Made by a program: the position numbers and the translations under genes. This document shows positions 1-12,159 of a stretch of DNA of 64,000 nucleotides, piece after piece (within the stretch, counting starts at the first letter, position 1; the number at the start of each line of letters is the position of its first letter). This DNA is from Parascedosporium putredinis (Eukaryota; Ascomycota; Sordariomycetes; Microascales; Microascaceae). Where the stretch lies: contig CASHTG010000004.1 in the NCBI GenBank assembly GCA_949357655.1, positions 930,001 to 994,000 on the forward strand, written 5' to 3'. The notes under the pieces are model-generated. The model did no database searches. It worked only from the letters and a program-made list of their open reading frames with translations, and had not been told where the DNA came from.

Positions 1-1381
1 TAAACTGTGCAAGTCGCGAGCAATTTCCAAGTTATTTCGCCTTACGATGGCCATTCACTAACCCGAGTTAGCATCATCTTTATCCACGGGCTAACAGGGA
101 CCCGAGACATCACCTGGACCCGCAACGCCGGAAAAAGTCGGCCTGCTTCTGGCCCAAGGATCTCCTCCCGGAAGAAGGGCACGGAATCCCCGAGGCCCGC
201 ATCGCATCGTGGGGCTACGACGCAAACGTCGTCGACAAGCGGCCCTTCTCCGCCGTATCCACCAACTCGATCGAGCAGCACGCGGCGAACCTATGCGCGG
301 ACCTAGCCGCCCTGAGACGTAGCGAGGTCAGCAGCAACGCTGACACCAGCCAGAGGCCCATCATCTTCGTGGTCCACAGCCTCGGCGGGCTCGTCCTCAA
401 GTCTGCCCTTCTCCACGCCAATGAGTCGCGCGCCAGCACCACGGCGTCGATTGCCGCAGTCGTCGATGCCACCGCGGCCATCGCCTTCATGGGTACGCCG
501 CACCGAGGGTCGGAACAAGCTCAGTGGGGTAGCATACTCGCCTCGGCCCTCAGTCACGTCAAACAGGGCAACGCTGATTTGGTCGGGAGGCTGAACAAGG
601 CGGAGCCGCGGCTGGACCTTTGCAGGAACGTTTCATGAGATTCCTGGAGCTTCGCAAGGAACAAGATCGGCCAATTGAGATTACAACCTTTTATGAGGAG
701 CTGCCACTCCCAGTCATAGGAACAGTGAGTTTTCCTCTCCTCTGTTTGTGGTTTTCTTTTTCTGCTTTCTGTGCGTTCTGGATGGGGTAGGGCACGGTAG
801 ACAAATGGCAGTTGGATTGATGCCATCGCTGGTCGCTCTTTCTTACCGCTACGGGCTGCGGGTCTTCCTAAGACCATCAGTTTTCTGACTTCTGACCTGC
901 CGTGGTGACACAGATCGTACCTGCCGCCTCTGCCAAGATGGATCCATACAATTCCATCGGCATCCACGCCAACCACATGGATCTGGTGAGATTCGGTGGG
1001 GATGATAGTCCCGGTTACATCAAAGTCGTAGGCGAACTACGACGGTGGATAGACGCTCTGAAGCAGCAATCAGAAGTTGTCAAGGTATGCAAGGCCCGTC
1101 TTCCCCTCCGTTGTCTTCGATCTGGGTGACGTGTAGACTAATGACGAGAGGATCGTAGACGCAGCAGGGCACAATGACAAACACCGCCAACGGGAGCGTT
1201 CAGCACAGCGGCAATGTTGCAACGGGAGGAGTCGCATTTTACGGGAACCAAAACTTTTCGGGGCAGCAATTCAGCATCGGTACGTTCATTGTTCTCTGTT
1301 GTTTAATACGACCAAAACCAGCTAAATACTCATCGATGATTTCACACAGGCGGTTTCCATCACCATGGACCGGAACCTTGA
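1..1381 (+). CDS. SesB-like alpha/beta-hydrolase (serine esterase) with amyloid-like C-terminal tail; 5' end outside window
   Basis: The protein begins in a DUF676-type esterase fold: an oxyanion segment FIHGLTGT (about 85-108), the conserved WPKDLLP region (about 150) and the nucleophile elbow VHSLGG with Ser at 378-380, followed by GTPHRG (about 493). The domain ends with the SIGIHANHMDLVRF block, usual in fungal esterases linked to NLR receptors. I infer three introns: 725-913, 1085-1158 and 1280-1349, with matching phases; stop TGA 1379-1381. Exons 3 and 4 add about 50 residues rich in Gly, Asn, Gln and Ser, unlike the catalytic domain. A TAA lies in frame at 1-3, so the true start is in an upstream exon or beyond the edge. 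Two single-base losses break the frame, at the A-run 132-136 and the T-run 619-621. By analogy with SesB/SBP proteins it may be an effector triggered by an NLR partner; no partner is adjacent here. Confidence 0.75.
1159..1381 (+). other. Candidate prion/amyloid signalling motif at the C-terminus of the esterase
   Basis: The last two coding exons (1159-1279 and 1350-1381) encode a short tail with repeated small and amide residues. It contains the pieces NGSVQHSGN, TGGVAFYGNQ and FSGQQFSIGG and ends in a His-rich GFHHHGPEP. Position, length and composition fit the amyloid motifs (sigma, PP/RHIM-like) found on SesB-like lipases, where NLR receptors carry the matching motif. I cannot assign it to a named motif class by eye. 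Confidence 0.45.
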
Positions 1382-2174
1382 GTAGCCAGGCGAGTCCGGC
1401 AACTATTCAGTACGAGGCAAGAGGCGTTTGTGGGGTACTCTGGATAATCTTTGATATTTTATATTTGATACGAGCTTCTCCTTCACTCTGAAGCATCTCT
1501 TTTCTTTTCGGATTATTGTTGCCGTGTACGACTATGTGTAGGAGTGATAACCTAGTTTAATTGAAGGCTTGTCCACCTTGTGATTCATCTGCACATTGGT
1601 ATAATGAGGGGCTTGCGCGCTCAAGTTGTACAAGGGTTATCTTAAGAATGCTATGTCTCCCTATCCCATCATCTCAGCATGATTTGATATGGTACTTGTC
1701 ACGAGAGGGTAGGAACAAAGGAGGAAGCGAAGATCAATTGTGGATGGAGGGGAGTGGCAAACGAGCACACGAGCACACGATGTCGGACATCATTTCTTCA
1801 AGCATATCTCTGTGGGTGATGTTGAGGCGAGCTGAACAGTTATTTTGTTAGAAACGAACCGTTTTGCTTGCCACGGTTTATTTTCTCTGGATCAAGGTAT
1901 CTCGGTTTGGTGATGTTTGCTGATGGAATAGAGAACGCTCATTTGTTCAAAGAGATCCATCTACCTATCACCGGTCTTCTGTGAGGCTGTAAAGAAATAT
2001 TATGGTCAAATGCACGTTCTTCCATGTTGCGGTGGTGTCTATGTAAATGTTAGTACCAGGTTAAATGCGGCCAATCCGTGGTCCTTACCGTGCAGGTGGC
2101 TTCCACTTCGCTCGGTTGCCTGTCTCGCCTTCATCTTGCGTGTGCCGGCGAAGAGGGGAACAGCATAGGCCGCA
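1382..2174. other. Non-coding interval, nothing recognised
   Basis: About 0.8 kb between the esterase and the HET-domain remnant. Short open stretches exist but have no recognisable motif, and the sequence is AT-richer than the neighbouring exons. Confidence 0.5.
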
Positions 2175-3264
2175 GTGCACAGAGACATAGTTCAGCTCGT
2201 CTTAAACCAAGCGCATTTATCGTCTCTACACAGCAACTTGCTACGACGAGGCCATGGCACATGCCTCCATTTGTCCATCATGTCTCGCAACCCCTCTCGC
2301 CTCGCTTTTTACACTCCGCAACGTGATGTACCCCTCCGGAAGCTGGGACAGCTCTGGTCCCAAACCGGATGCAGCGTTTGTCACCTTTTCCGACACGCCA
2401 TCGCGAACTGCTACGGAACAGAATACGCCGAAGGCATGAGTAGTAGCGACCCGGAGCTGCGCCTCTACGCGAGCCAACCCCTGTCGACCCGCGACAGGAC
2501 TGGAACGCCCTTCACCGCGGGAATAGCACTGCTGCGTTCTATATAGAGTTTCGTTTCATACAAGGGGTCCCAAGGCCAAATCTCTGGAACGTGTTGCGAA
2601 GAAGACGGATGACGAGTTCAACGAGTCATGGCTCCTGCCTCAAATTCAACTCTGTCGCCCTGATAAAGAACTCGAGGTGACAGGTCCAGCACGCGCCTAT
2701 GGGAAGGTAACCCTGCAGGATGCTATGGATTGGCACCATATACGTGACTGGATACGTGCCTGTAACAAGACGCACGCACCAGGTAGCAGCGCGGATTTCA
2801 CATCCCTTCCGCTACTCATCATCAACATCGATAAGATTCGGATTGTGCTAATGCCCCAAAGCCCCGTTTGATATATTGCGCTCAGCTGCATGTGGGAGAA
2901 AGACCAAGCCGTCAAGCTCATACGAGACAACTACAGCGTTCTTGCGACGAAAGGGTCTCTCGGGCGGAAGGACCTTGCGCTATCCAGAACGGTACGAGAT
3001 TCCTTGCTTGCTACCAAGAAACCAGACTGCTCGTACCTCTGGATTGATGCGCTGTGCATTATTCAAGACGGCCCTATGCACTTGCGGGCCAACGTTGATG
3101 CCATGGATAAGGTTTACGCAGGAGCCTGGATAACTATCGTTGCTGCCGCGGGGTTTTCGCACCCTGTCCCCGGGGCATACACACGCACTGCCGCCTTGAG
3201 CTCCTCGGCCCCGAGCAGATCTTTCGTTGGTCCCCAAAAGCTCATGCACCCATTTGAAGTCTAG
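2175..3264 (+). pseudogene. HET-domain (heterokaryon incompatibility) gene, degenerate and C-terminally truncated
   Basis: The translation shows an N-terminal Cys motif region (TGCSVCHLFRHAI, about 2370-2405), a WLLPQIQLC segment (about 2630), and then the HET core: YIALSCMW (2872-2895), YLWIDALCIIQD (about 3034-3069) and an ITIVAAAG block (about 3133). These are hallmark HET blocks, normally YIALSYVWG ... YLWIDSLCIIQD. The reading frame changes between about 2520 and 2550, by the equivalent of two lost bases or one gained. An in-frame TGA at 2869-2871 lies directly before the YIALS block. The protein ends at 3264 soon after the core, with no long C-terminal region. The in-frame stop is not explained by a single base loss, so decay is more likely here than elsewhere in the window, but clustered base losses cannot be excluded. 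Confidence 0.6.
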
Positions 3265-3633
3265 AAGATGGAAATGGAAATGATTGAAACTTTCCGCAAC
3301 ACGAAAACGGCCACCACAAAGATTCTGCCACCAAAACCGGGCGAGGAAACGCTGATGTATTCGGTGTCAATTCTAATTTCCCACCCTCCATTAGTAATCC
3401 TCTTTTTCCAGCTCCCCAGGTCTTGGTTTGGAACACCACATGCACTCCGCGCAGCGCACCCTTCCTGAGTTCGAATGCGAGCCTTACGAGCATATATATT
3501 TGCCTGGAATACCGCCTTGCGCCCTGCGAATTCACTCGTCCCGTTTCCTCCAAGGTTTTGGTCTCTCGCATTACAATCTCGCATCTCGAAAGTAACCCCC
3601 GAAATTCTGAATAGTCCCCTCTACATCACCGTT

Positions 3634-5096
3634 ATGAGCGCCTCCCCTCCTCCCACCCCGCCTGCCAGGGCTCCAAAGAAGGACGAATGGAGATTCAAAT
3701 CTATTACCTTGCCCTGTGAATGGGTGGAAGATTACCGTCCAGGTAGTTTCCATCCCGTCCATCTAGGCGACGTCTTCAACAACAGCCAGTACAAGGTCCT
3801 CAGGAAGCTCGGCGAGGGCTCATACTCGACAGTTTGGCTAGCGCATGACCTGAAGTAAGTCTGTATTTATTTTGCTAGCTATGCTGTGTCATTACTCATG
3901 TTCATCAAGAAATAATAGATATATTGCCCTCAAAATCCTTGTTTCGGACGATTCGGAGTTGATAAACGAGCTACGAATCCTACACTACATCAAGCAAACA
4001 TCGCCAGAAGAGGGTGCCCGTCATATCACGCAGCTCCTAGATGAGTTTGAGCACCATGGACCCAATGGCATCCACAAATGCCTGGTATTCGAGCCCATGG
4101 GTCCTAGTGTGAACACCATGGTCGAGGAGCTGCCCCAATTTAAACCTCGCACTTGGGGAATGAAGGTTCGCTATCCGATTCCGATGGCAAAGAGCATCCT
4201 TAAGCAGTCCTTGCAAGCCTTATCATTCCTCCACGAAAACGGTATCGCTCATGGAGATTTCCATCCTGGGAATATGCTCTTCACTCTTAATAATATCGAC
4301 TCTGAGCATGAGGATGCATTGCAGCAGAAGGAGGATGTAGAAGCTCCATCAATCTCACCCCCAGTACAAAGACTAGATAGAAAACAAGATCGATGGGCCC
4401 CTCGGTATCTTTGTGTCGCACAGCCCCTGGTACCTTTTACATACTACGGTGAGGGCTTTAAAATCAAGTTATCTGATATGGGTGGTGGTTAGTATTCCCT
4501 CTATATTACAGTTGTCCTTTTATTCTTCTTTCCTCCTTATATACAACTAACTAGCTCGAAAAGCATACTTTTTCACAGATCCGCCAAAGAAACCAATTAC
4601 CCTACTAGGCCTTCGAGCCCCTGAATTAGTTCTCACTGGAGACGTTAATAAAAGCCTTGATGTGTGGAGCTTTGGCTGTCTAGTCTTTGAGCTAATTACT
4701 GGACAGCCCCTCTTCTGTGTACCGTGGTCCGATGGAGATGAAGACGACGACCATCTTCTCACCCTCACTGCTCGCCTTGGTGCTCTTCCTGACGAGCTTT
4801 TCAAGCATTGGAAGACATCTGCAGTTTACTTTACGCCCGAGAAAAAGCTTTACAACTGCCAGATTGGGGGTGTCCCGGATGGACAAGAACCGCTAATGCT
4901 AGAGCAAACAACTATGGAAGAGGCGTTTGATGGGGCGGGCGTAGCTATTGATGAAGAGGAAGCCCGCCAGGTGAAGGCACTCATTCGATGGATTCTGCAG
5001 TACGATGCTACGAAGAGACCCTCACCTTCGGAAATCCTGTGTGACCCGTGGTTTCGTGCGATCGAGGCCAGTAGCTTGTCGGAATCGAGGATTTGA
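3634..5096 (+). CDS. SRPK-like serine/threonine protein kinase
   Basis: A complete 443-residue kinase in three exons (3634-3854, 3910-4487, 4564-5096) with clean GT-AG introns and no frame breaks. Visible motifs are the glycine loop LGEGSYSTVW, the VAIK-type ALKIL lysine, the catalytic loop HGDFHPGN, the metal-binding DFG position as SDMGG, the APE-type RAPEL and DVWSFGCLVFEL. The opening segment (YRPGSFHPVHLGDVF before the glycine loop) is typical of SR-protein kinases, which phosphorylate Arg-Ser-rich splicing factors. The spacer between the lobes is short, as in the many extra SRPK paralogues of ascomycetes. A TATATAT at about 3493 lies 140 bp upstream of the ATG and could be a TATA element. 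Substrate and role are unknown; it may be a lineage-specific duplicate rather than the housekeeping SRPK. Confidence 0.85.
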
Positions 5097-5983
5097 TCGG
5101 GAGCGCAACGGAAGAAGTTGTTAGTGCTTATAAGCCAGCTTGTCACCTTAAGAGCCGTGCACTTGTGCCCCTCGCTGCTTTTGCCGCAGAAATTGGTAGC
5201 AGAATCCGCACGATTCTGCGGCGCTAGCAGTGTAATCTCGCTTTTTAAGAGTAATCCGGCGAAATATGCCCCGACTCGGGTGGGCCAGATCGAGATCGGG
5301 AAGATCGCGCCCCCAATCCAAGTGCCGCGAATGTGTGCGTCTACATGATACGTGGTGCGGGTGTGGGTGTGTGGCTGAGTCGCAGTAGCGCCAAACGTGG
5401 TTCTGCAGCGCTTACATCTAATTCTGTCGCGTGGAAAATCAGGCGCGACAAAAATAGAAAAAACAGTTTCCCCACAGGCTTGGCGTGCGATGATGCAACG
5501 GCACGGGAAGCGAAGAACGTCGACCGACCTTGGCCGGCGGGCCTAATGCTCACTTTGGGCAAAGGTCGAGATGGATAGTGCAGGATTAACGCGTTGTGAA
5601 GATAAAGTCCAATATTGCTTGAATGGAGGATTGGCTCTGCGGATGGCCAATTTCGGAGCAGCCATTTGATGGCTTCCCATCATGGGCCAGCCTCTTCTTC
5701 TAACCTGTTATTTTGTCAGAGGGTTCCCTCATGGGGTTTTATTCTCTTGGTTTACTATCTACCATATTCACTATGTGTTCTGAAGAAGTAGACTTGAGAA
5801 GAGGATATGAATCCCGATTGATGAGAAAGGAAAGTCTCTTTTCGGTCTATGTATGTGCGCAAATATTTAACCATCGCTACATTAAATAATCAAAAACAAC
5901 ATTGAAAACAATAAACCTTAAACTCCATAAAGGCAGTAAACTCGTAATGTGTAAGACGAATAAAAGCGGTTGTGAGGCGTCAA
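5097..5983. other. Convergent 3' intergenic region, nothing recognised
   Basis: About 0.9 kb between the ends of the kinase (plus) and the ABC transporter (minus). It should hold both 3' UTRs. The second half, 5700-5950, is AT-rich. No coding motif or RNA gene was recognised. Confidence 0.5.
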
Positions 5984-8900
5984 TTACATGTTGGAAGTCT
6001 GATACAACTCCCTCAGGTAACCGTCGCTCATCTGCAACAGCTCTCCAGGGTTGCCGATCTCGACAACTCGTCCCCTGTCGACAACGACAACGGTGTCAAA
6101 CTCCATAATGTGCTCGAGTCTGTGGATGACTTCGATGACCGTCTTGCCCTTCAAATCCCTCTTGATAATCTCCTGACGAGGGACTCCGTCTCGTGGTCCA
6201 TGCTGCTTGTAAACTCGTCCATAAGGACGATGTGAGATTCGCTGCGCTGGAAGAGGGCTCGGGCCAGGCAGAACAACTGTTGCTGACCGATGCTGAGACG
6301 TTCTTCCGCATCAAGGCTGCTGTCGAGGCTCACCACCTCCTCAATCTTCTTCTCCTTTTCTTCCGACTTGTCACTCTTCTTCTCGTCCTTGCTCTTTCCA
6401 TCCTCCGTAGGACAAGCCGTAGCGGATGAAGATGACTTCAGAGATGTCCGGGAAGACATGGGCGCCTCACTGCTTGATGCACTGATGGGCTTGCGCTCGA
6501 AGAGAACGTCCCAGAGACCCACCCTCCTTAGGGCGGCCTCAATCCGCCTGTCAACCTCGTCGCTAGTGAGAGACGGATCCTCCTCCCAAAGCAACATGTT
6601 TTGACGGATCGAATCATCAATGAACAAAGACTTTTGCGGAAGGGTCATGATCCGTCCACGTAGCGCGTCACGATCAATGCGGGTAATATCCTGTCCGTCA
6701 ATGACAATGCTTCCCGAGGTAAGATCAAGGCATCGCAGAAGCGTGCCCAAAAGCGATGATTTTCCACTATTCAGCAAGTTAGTCGGGCTTCTCTCTCATG
6801 TTGACATAGGGATGGCGGGGTGGATCGTACCTTCCGCTGCGGCCGCAGATGGCGACCTTGCTGCCCGGGTCTATGGATAGGTTCACATTCTCGAGAGCCA
6901 AGGGTAGTTTAGGACTATTATCTTTGTGTTAGCAAGCCTTCGCCGAATCCAAAGAAGTGGTATGCGGTGGTGGGGAGGGTGAAGATACCAATACGTGGCG
7001 GACACATGAGACAGCTCAATGTGACCACGATTCGGCCACGAGGGGTATGGCTCTGGGAGCTGCATGGGCTCCTCAGGCTTTGCTTCCTCGTTGAAGCGCT
7101 TGATCCTACCAACAGCACCAATCGAGGATTCAAGGTTGGCCCAGAAGGTGATCAAGTACTTGAAGCTGGAGCTTAGAGAAATCTATGAGTGTTGTTAGCA
7201 TGAGGATTCTGGGGAACGAAAGGTGTGGTTGTTAAAAGTCATACCAAGTTGACAAGAGCGAGACCTAGGAATCCGGGCGATTGCGAGGACTGGAAGACGA
7301 CCGCCAACGTAGTGACCAAGATGGCCAAGAAGCAGACGACAAAGTCCAGCACCATCTTGAGCCAGACCTGCACGGAGAGTAGCATGAAGAGGGCCTTTTG
7401 CGAGTCCTCGAGGTGACCCCTGTTCCTGCGCGTGAACTCGGTGGAACGTCCAAAGGCGCGGATGGACGCGATGCCCTTGATGGTTTCCAACATAAACGCG
7501 GATAGGGGTGCCTTGGCCTCGATATCCATGAGACGGAGCTGCTTGGAGGTGCGGAGGTAAAACCTTTGGATGACCCAGAGGACGAGAAGAAGGAGAGGCA
7601 CGGAAACGGAGACGTATTTGGAGGAGATGAAGATGATGATGGATTCCGCAAAGGCACCGAAGAAAGCTGCGTGGTGAAGTTAGCAATCTCTCGATTTTGG
7701 CTTATGTGTGGCAAAGGGTAGGGTAGCGCACCAGTTGTCACGTTGACAAGAGCCATGGGGAGCTCGTCGTCAACTAGCATAATATCCTGTATAAACCTAA
7801 TTGATTGTGTTAAAAATAGGGCCGGTGTACGTAAGTCTCGGAGAAAACATACCTATTGGCGATAGTGGTTGAACCAACCGTCACAACATAGGAAATGGGT
7901 GATCTTGAAAAGTATTAGCAAGGTGGCTTCATCGGGCAAAAGAATCATGTGGTACGCACTGAATGAGTGTTTCGAGCTGACCAAAGTACAACTTGAGGGA
8001 AGAAGACACAAGAAGGACGTCGAAGAAGAAGCTATGGTTGTCAGTATATACACGTTGACAAAAGGGTCCGGATTATAACTCACAAGCAGATGCCGTAAAG
8101 AAGTACCAAGCCTCCCATGATCAAACCTGTAAAGACACAGATGTAGTAGGTCAAGGAATCTTCCGTGGACTCGGCCCACATCTTGAGCCAAACATCTGTC
8201 ACCAAGGGTTAGCTACTATCATGTAGCGGATTTCGTGATGGGTATGCCACTTACTCTCAAACGACCTCTCTGCCGCGAGGACAGCGGCAAGGACGAAGAA
8301 CAAGGCCATACCAGCGGATCCACAAGCCTTGAAGAAGTACTTGTAGACGCTAGAGTCCGAAGGGGCCTGGTTCTTCATGGCATCTTCGTCCTCAGCAAGG
8401 TAAGGCTTGGACTCAATGTCGGCCGCGAGCCGGCCCTCTACAGGACCATCACCGGCCGCCTCCTGGGCGCTAGACAGCGCGTCCTCGTTGAGGACACCCT
8501 CTGCAAGAAGCTCATAGTAGCCGTCTTGGTGGGTGACCTTGCCATTGTCGAGGACGACAATTGTCTCGAATCGGGGCAGAAGTTGGGCTATGGTAAACGT
8601 AGTTAGCAAAACGCACCGAATAAATCCGTACGGCCCTCTGTGATCACCGTTAGAATATGCCAGGCACTTACTAGAGTGAGTAGTCAGGACAACGGCACAA
8701 TGGATCGTGTTTAGGAGACCAGAGTGGGAAAAGAGGGAGGAGAAGATATGTTGAGTCGACTTGCGATCCAGACCACTAAAGATATCATCAAGAAGAAGTA
8801 GGTCAGGCCGGCAGTAAACGGCACGGGCGAGGGCCTGGCGCAATTGTCAGTAAACGGTTTTCCGGTAATGCCCGGAAGATAAAACTCACAATTCGGCTCT

Positions 8901-11708
8901 TTGACCACCGCTCATGGCTGAACCGCCGCTGCCCACCCTTGTCTCGCTGCCGCGACCAAACTGAGCAATGTCTTGTTGGAGCGCACAAGCCTCAACGACT
9001 GTCGAGTACCACTCAGGGTCATATTCAAGATCACCAGTGATATTCTTCTGGACAGTCTGGTCAAGGAGCCAGGGTTCCTGGTCACAGTACGCAATCTTGA
9101 GGTTGGGTTGGATGACTCGGACGCCTGAAACTTGCTCCAGCTCACCGAGAAGGGACTTGAGGAGGGTGGACTTTCCAGACCCGACACTATAGAGCAGTTA
9201 GTCAAAGTTGTTCTTCGCAATTTCGAAAGGACAACGGCAAAGGACTCACGGGCCGATAACAGCGACGAAGGAGGACGGCTGAAGCGAGAACTGGGCAATG
9301 TGCAGAGCAGGGGTCTCTTTGTCCTTCCAGCAAAACGTAGCATCCTGCACCTCGACGAGGTACGAGGGGGCCTGAAATCGCCAAAACCAAGGTGTGACAC
9401 ATGATTAAGGTAAAGCGGGTAGGGGTTATTAGGATCGGGGCTGGAATCCGCGCTGGAGGCGGTCAAAGTCTTGGACGACATGCTGTAGATGCCCGAACCC
9501 ACGGCCGGATCCTGGTAGCTCTCGGTGAGCCTCCGCTCGTCATTGAGCAGGTCCTGGATACGACCGAGACATTTGAAGAGGGACACGAGATGCGGGGTGC
9601 CTTGGATCAGCAGGAAGAGGGGATCAAGGGAGATGCGCAAGAGGGCCAGGGAAGCGAAAAGGGTCTCGGTGGTGAGGGGCACGCCGTGAAGCTTGCTGAT
9701 GATGGCGAAGCCACCGTAGGCCACGAGAATGGAAACTTGGGTTGAGGCGGCAGCTGAGCATATTTCGGTGTTAGTCCACCGGGATCAAGCAGCGAGAGAC
9801 GGGAAGGGAAGGAGGAGTACGTACACAGTGTGATGAGAACGGACACGACGCGGCGGAATTTCCTATTGGCACTGGTTAGAAGCCGATCCGACGTTGCACA
9901 GAACAAGGCAGGGAACCCCGATCTCACCTTCCGAGTTGAACTTCGTCAAACCGCAATTTCTTGAGGCTCTTGAAATATGCGGGTGCCAAGCCAAGCATCT
10001 TGACCTCTTTGAAGCTGGAAATCATGTTCATGGTGGACTTGACTCGACTTTCCGTGGACGCGAGCCAAGCCACTTGCCGGTTGCCGAGCGGGCCGCCGAA
10101 TGCGCCACCGACAATAGTTAGGACTGCAGTGCAGATGAAGTGTTAGAAGCAGTGCAACAATATTTGTAAATGATTAATCTCGATGGGAACGGAGGAAGCT
10201 TACCCAAAGTGCACAAAAGTGGCGCGATGAACCTAAAAACGGGATGAAGATGAAGAAACAATTAGTCTGAGGTTCAATTTGACCGAAAAAGGGGAAATGG
10301 CGCCAAGTAGTGCAACGTACGCGAGCTGAATCTGCTTGTACAACATGTAGGTCGCGATCGCCAGGGTCAGCACGCTAGCCCAAATGTCGTGCAGGATGAG
10401 GGAACCATCCATGATGTGCTGCATGTCGACATTAATCAGCGTGGTGGCCTTGCCCGTGTCCAGGGCGGAAAGCCTCAGCCTCAAGAGGTGGTTGTACGTG
10501 GCGTCGACGAGCTGGCTGCGCAGCTCGAGAGCCAGCTTGTTACACGCGTGGTGGAACCAGCCGTTGAAGACGGCGGCGAGGCCGTACACGAGGGCAAAGG
10601 CGCCGATGAGGGTGTAGCCGACGTTGATGTCCTTGGTCTCGGGGTCTTCCTGCACAAACTCGAGCATGCGGCGGAGCAGCATGGGCTGGGTGAGCGTGAC
10701 GCCGACGATGATGACGCGGGGCACAAAGGGGAGCAGGAAGTGACCGGGCATGGCCTTGACGAGCGTGGCGAAGAGGGCGGTCTTGCCTTGCTTGTCCGGG
10801 CGGCGGGCCCAGTGCGTGCGGAAAGTGGTGCGCCGGCGCTCGGCGGTTTCCTCGTTTTGAGGGCCGGCGAGGTCTGCGGGGTCAGGAATCGGTGGAATCC
10901 TGGAGAGGGAGGGGCGTGAAACGGTGTTAGTAATCACTTTTCTTTATTCGTTTGAAATACATTGAGATGGTAGGAGAGGGAAACGTACCGTTCCAGAGGG
11001 TCTTCATAAGCCATAGGAATAGAGTCTTGCTGTAGAATCCAGACAGCTGTTCTCCGCTGTAAAGCTGAAGATCGTCGACCACGAGTTTGTGCTTTGGCCA
11101 GGCCTCGGCAATGACGAGGCCGATCTTGACGGCCAAGGCGCCGCACTCGGTGGCGGCAAAGGCCATGGCGCCGGGCATCAGCCAGAGGGTCCTGATCCTC
11201 GCTACATCAAAGATGGTGGTGAGGAGGAGGAAAATCTGGATGACGACGCTGGGCCGGATACGAAAGACGTGCTCAGTGCAAGAAAAGACAAAGAGCGGCC
11301 CAATGACCAGGAAGTTGAGAACAGACGCCGGCAACGTGGTGCGGGTCTTTTCTTGGGGGCTTTGGAGAGCCCAGAGGAGAACGAGGGAGAGTTTCAAGAG
11401 GCCCATGATGATGATGAGAGCCTAGTTTCTCCTGGGTTAGTAACTCGTTTTCGAGGATAGAATAATGGGGAGCATGGAAACGGCAGGGCATGGCTTTACC
11501 AGTTTGGAGGGGAGAAGGGGCCCACCCCGTGTTGTTTTGGTTTTTCCTCTCACCCATATGAGCTGGATGGGAGCAGCGAGGAATAAGAGTGCGCTGGGTA
11601 GTATAGAGAAGATGGACTCTTCGAACAAGAGGGTAAAGTCTAGTCCTCCACGACAGGGCCCCGCCCAGGGCCCCATGTGCTATCGAGGGCAACACAGTCG
11701 ACTTCCAT
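5984..11708 (-). CDS. ABCC-type (MRP-like) full ABC transporter, putative peptide/multidrug exporter
   Basis: I resolve 18 exons: 11708-11500, 11421-10989, 10899-10321, 10232-10204, 10123-9928, 9862-9825, 9753-9250, 9186-8890, 8834-8672, 8587-8255, 8195-8084, 8031-7960, 7903-7853, 7796-7732, 7666-7245, 7182-6995, 6914-6831, 6766-5984. About 1,520 residues, normal for ABCC. Order: hydrophobic TMD0 (DFTLLFEESIFS), TMD1, NBD1 (Walker A GPVGSGKST split by an intron, Q-loop YCDQEPW, signature SGGQ, Walker B LLLLDD), TMD2 (FIQDIMLVDDELP), NBD2 (Walker A GRSGSGKSS split by an intron, signature LSIGQ, Walker B IVLMDEFTS). NBD1 has Asp where the catalytic Glu would be (DDIFSGLD), as in many ABCC proteins. 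Five single-base losses are needed: about 11660-11690, the 10899 junction, 9366-9377, 8894-8896 and about 6170. Expected in plasma or vacuolar membrane. It diverges from the NRPS, which suggests export of, or self-protection from, its peptide. Confidence 0.85.
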
Positions 11709-12132
11709 GGCTATTCCTCAAGGGAGTGTGACAAGGAAGATATGGAGAGGAGAGGGTAAGGAAAGGGAAGAAGGGAAAAGGGAAAGAGAATGGAAAACGA
11801 CTAGAGACATCAAGGCAACAGAAGTGTTGGGGAGTAGGTACTTGTAGATGAATATAAGGAAGACCGCGAGAAGATATAAAAAAGAAAAGAGACGAGATCA
11901 ATAGGGAGAAGAGGGCCGGGGGATGCCTGCCTTCCTTCCTGGAGGGGCTGACGGACAAACCAGTCGAGACCAGGTGGCATGGCATCATATATCGGCGATG
12001 GTCCATAGAGGCTAGGCAAAGGGGGAAACTCATCCCGAACGAAGGCGGAGGAACAGGCTCAGGCTCAGGCCGCCAGAGTCGTATCCAGGAGCTGAAGGTA
12101 AAGGGCCGTGTTGGCATCGGAGAGGCGTCTGA

Positions 12133-12159
12133 CACATGGTGCACATGGTGCACATGGTG
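12133..12159. repeat. Three tandem 9-bp units CACATGGTG (E-box-like)
   Basis: Three exact head-to-tail copies, at 12133-12141, 12142-12150 and 12151-12159. Each contains CACATG, a CANNTG E-box core of the kind bound by bHLH factors. They lie about 425 bp upstream of the ABC transporter start. Function is inferred only from the motif. Confidence 0.6.
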
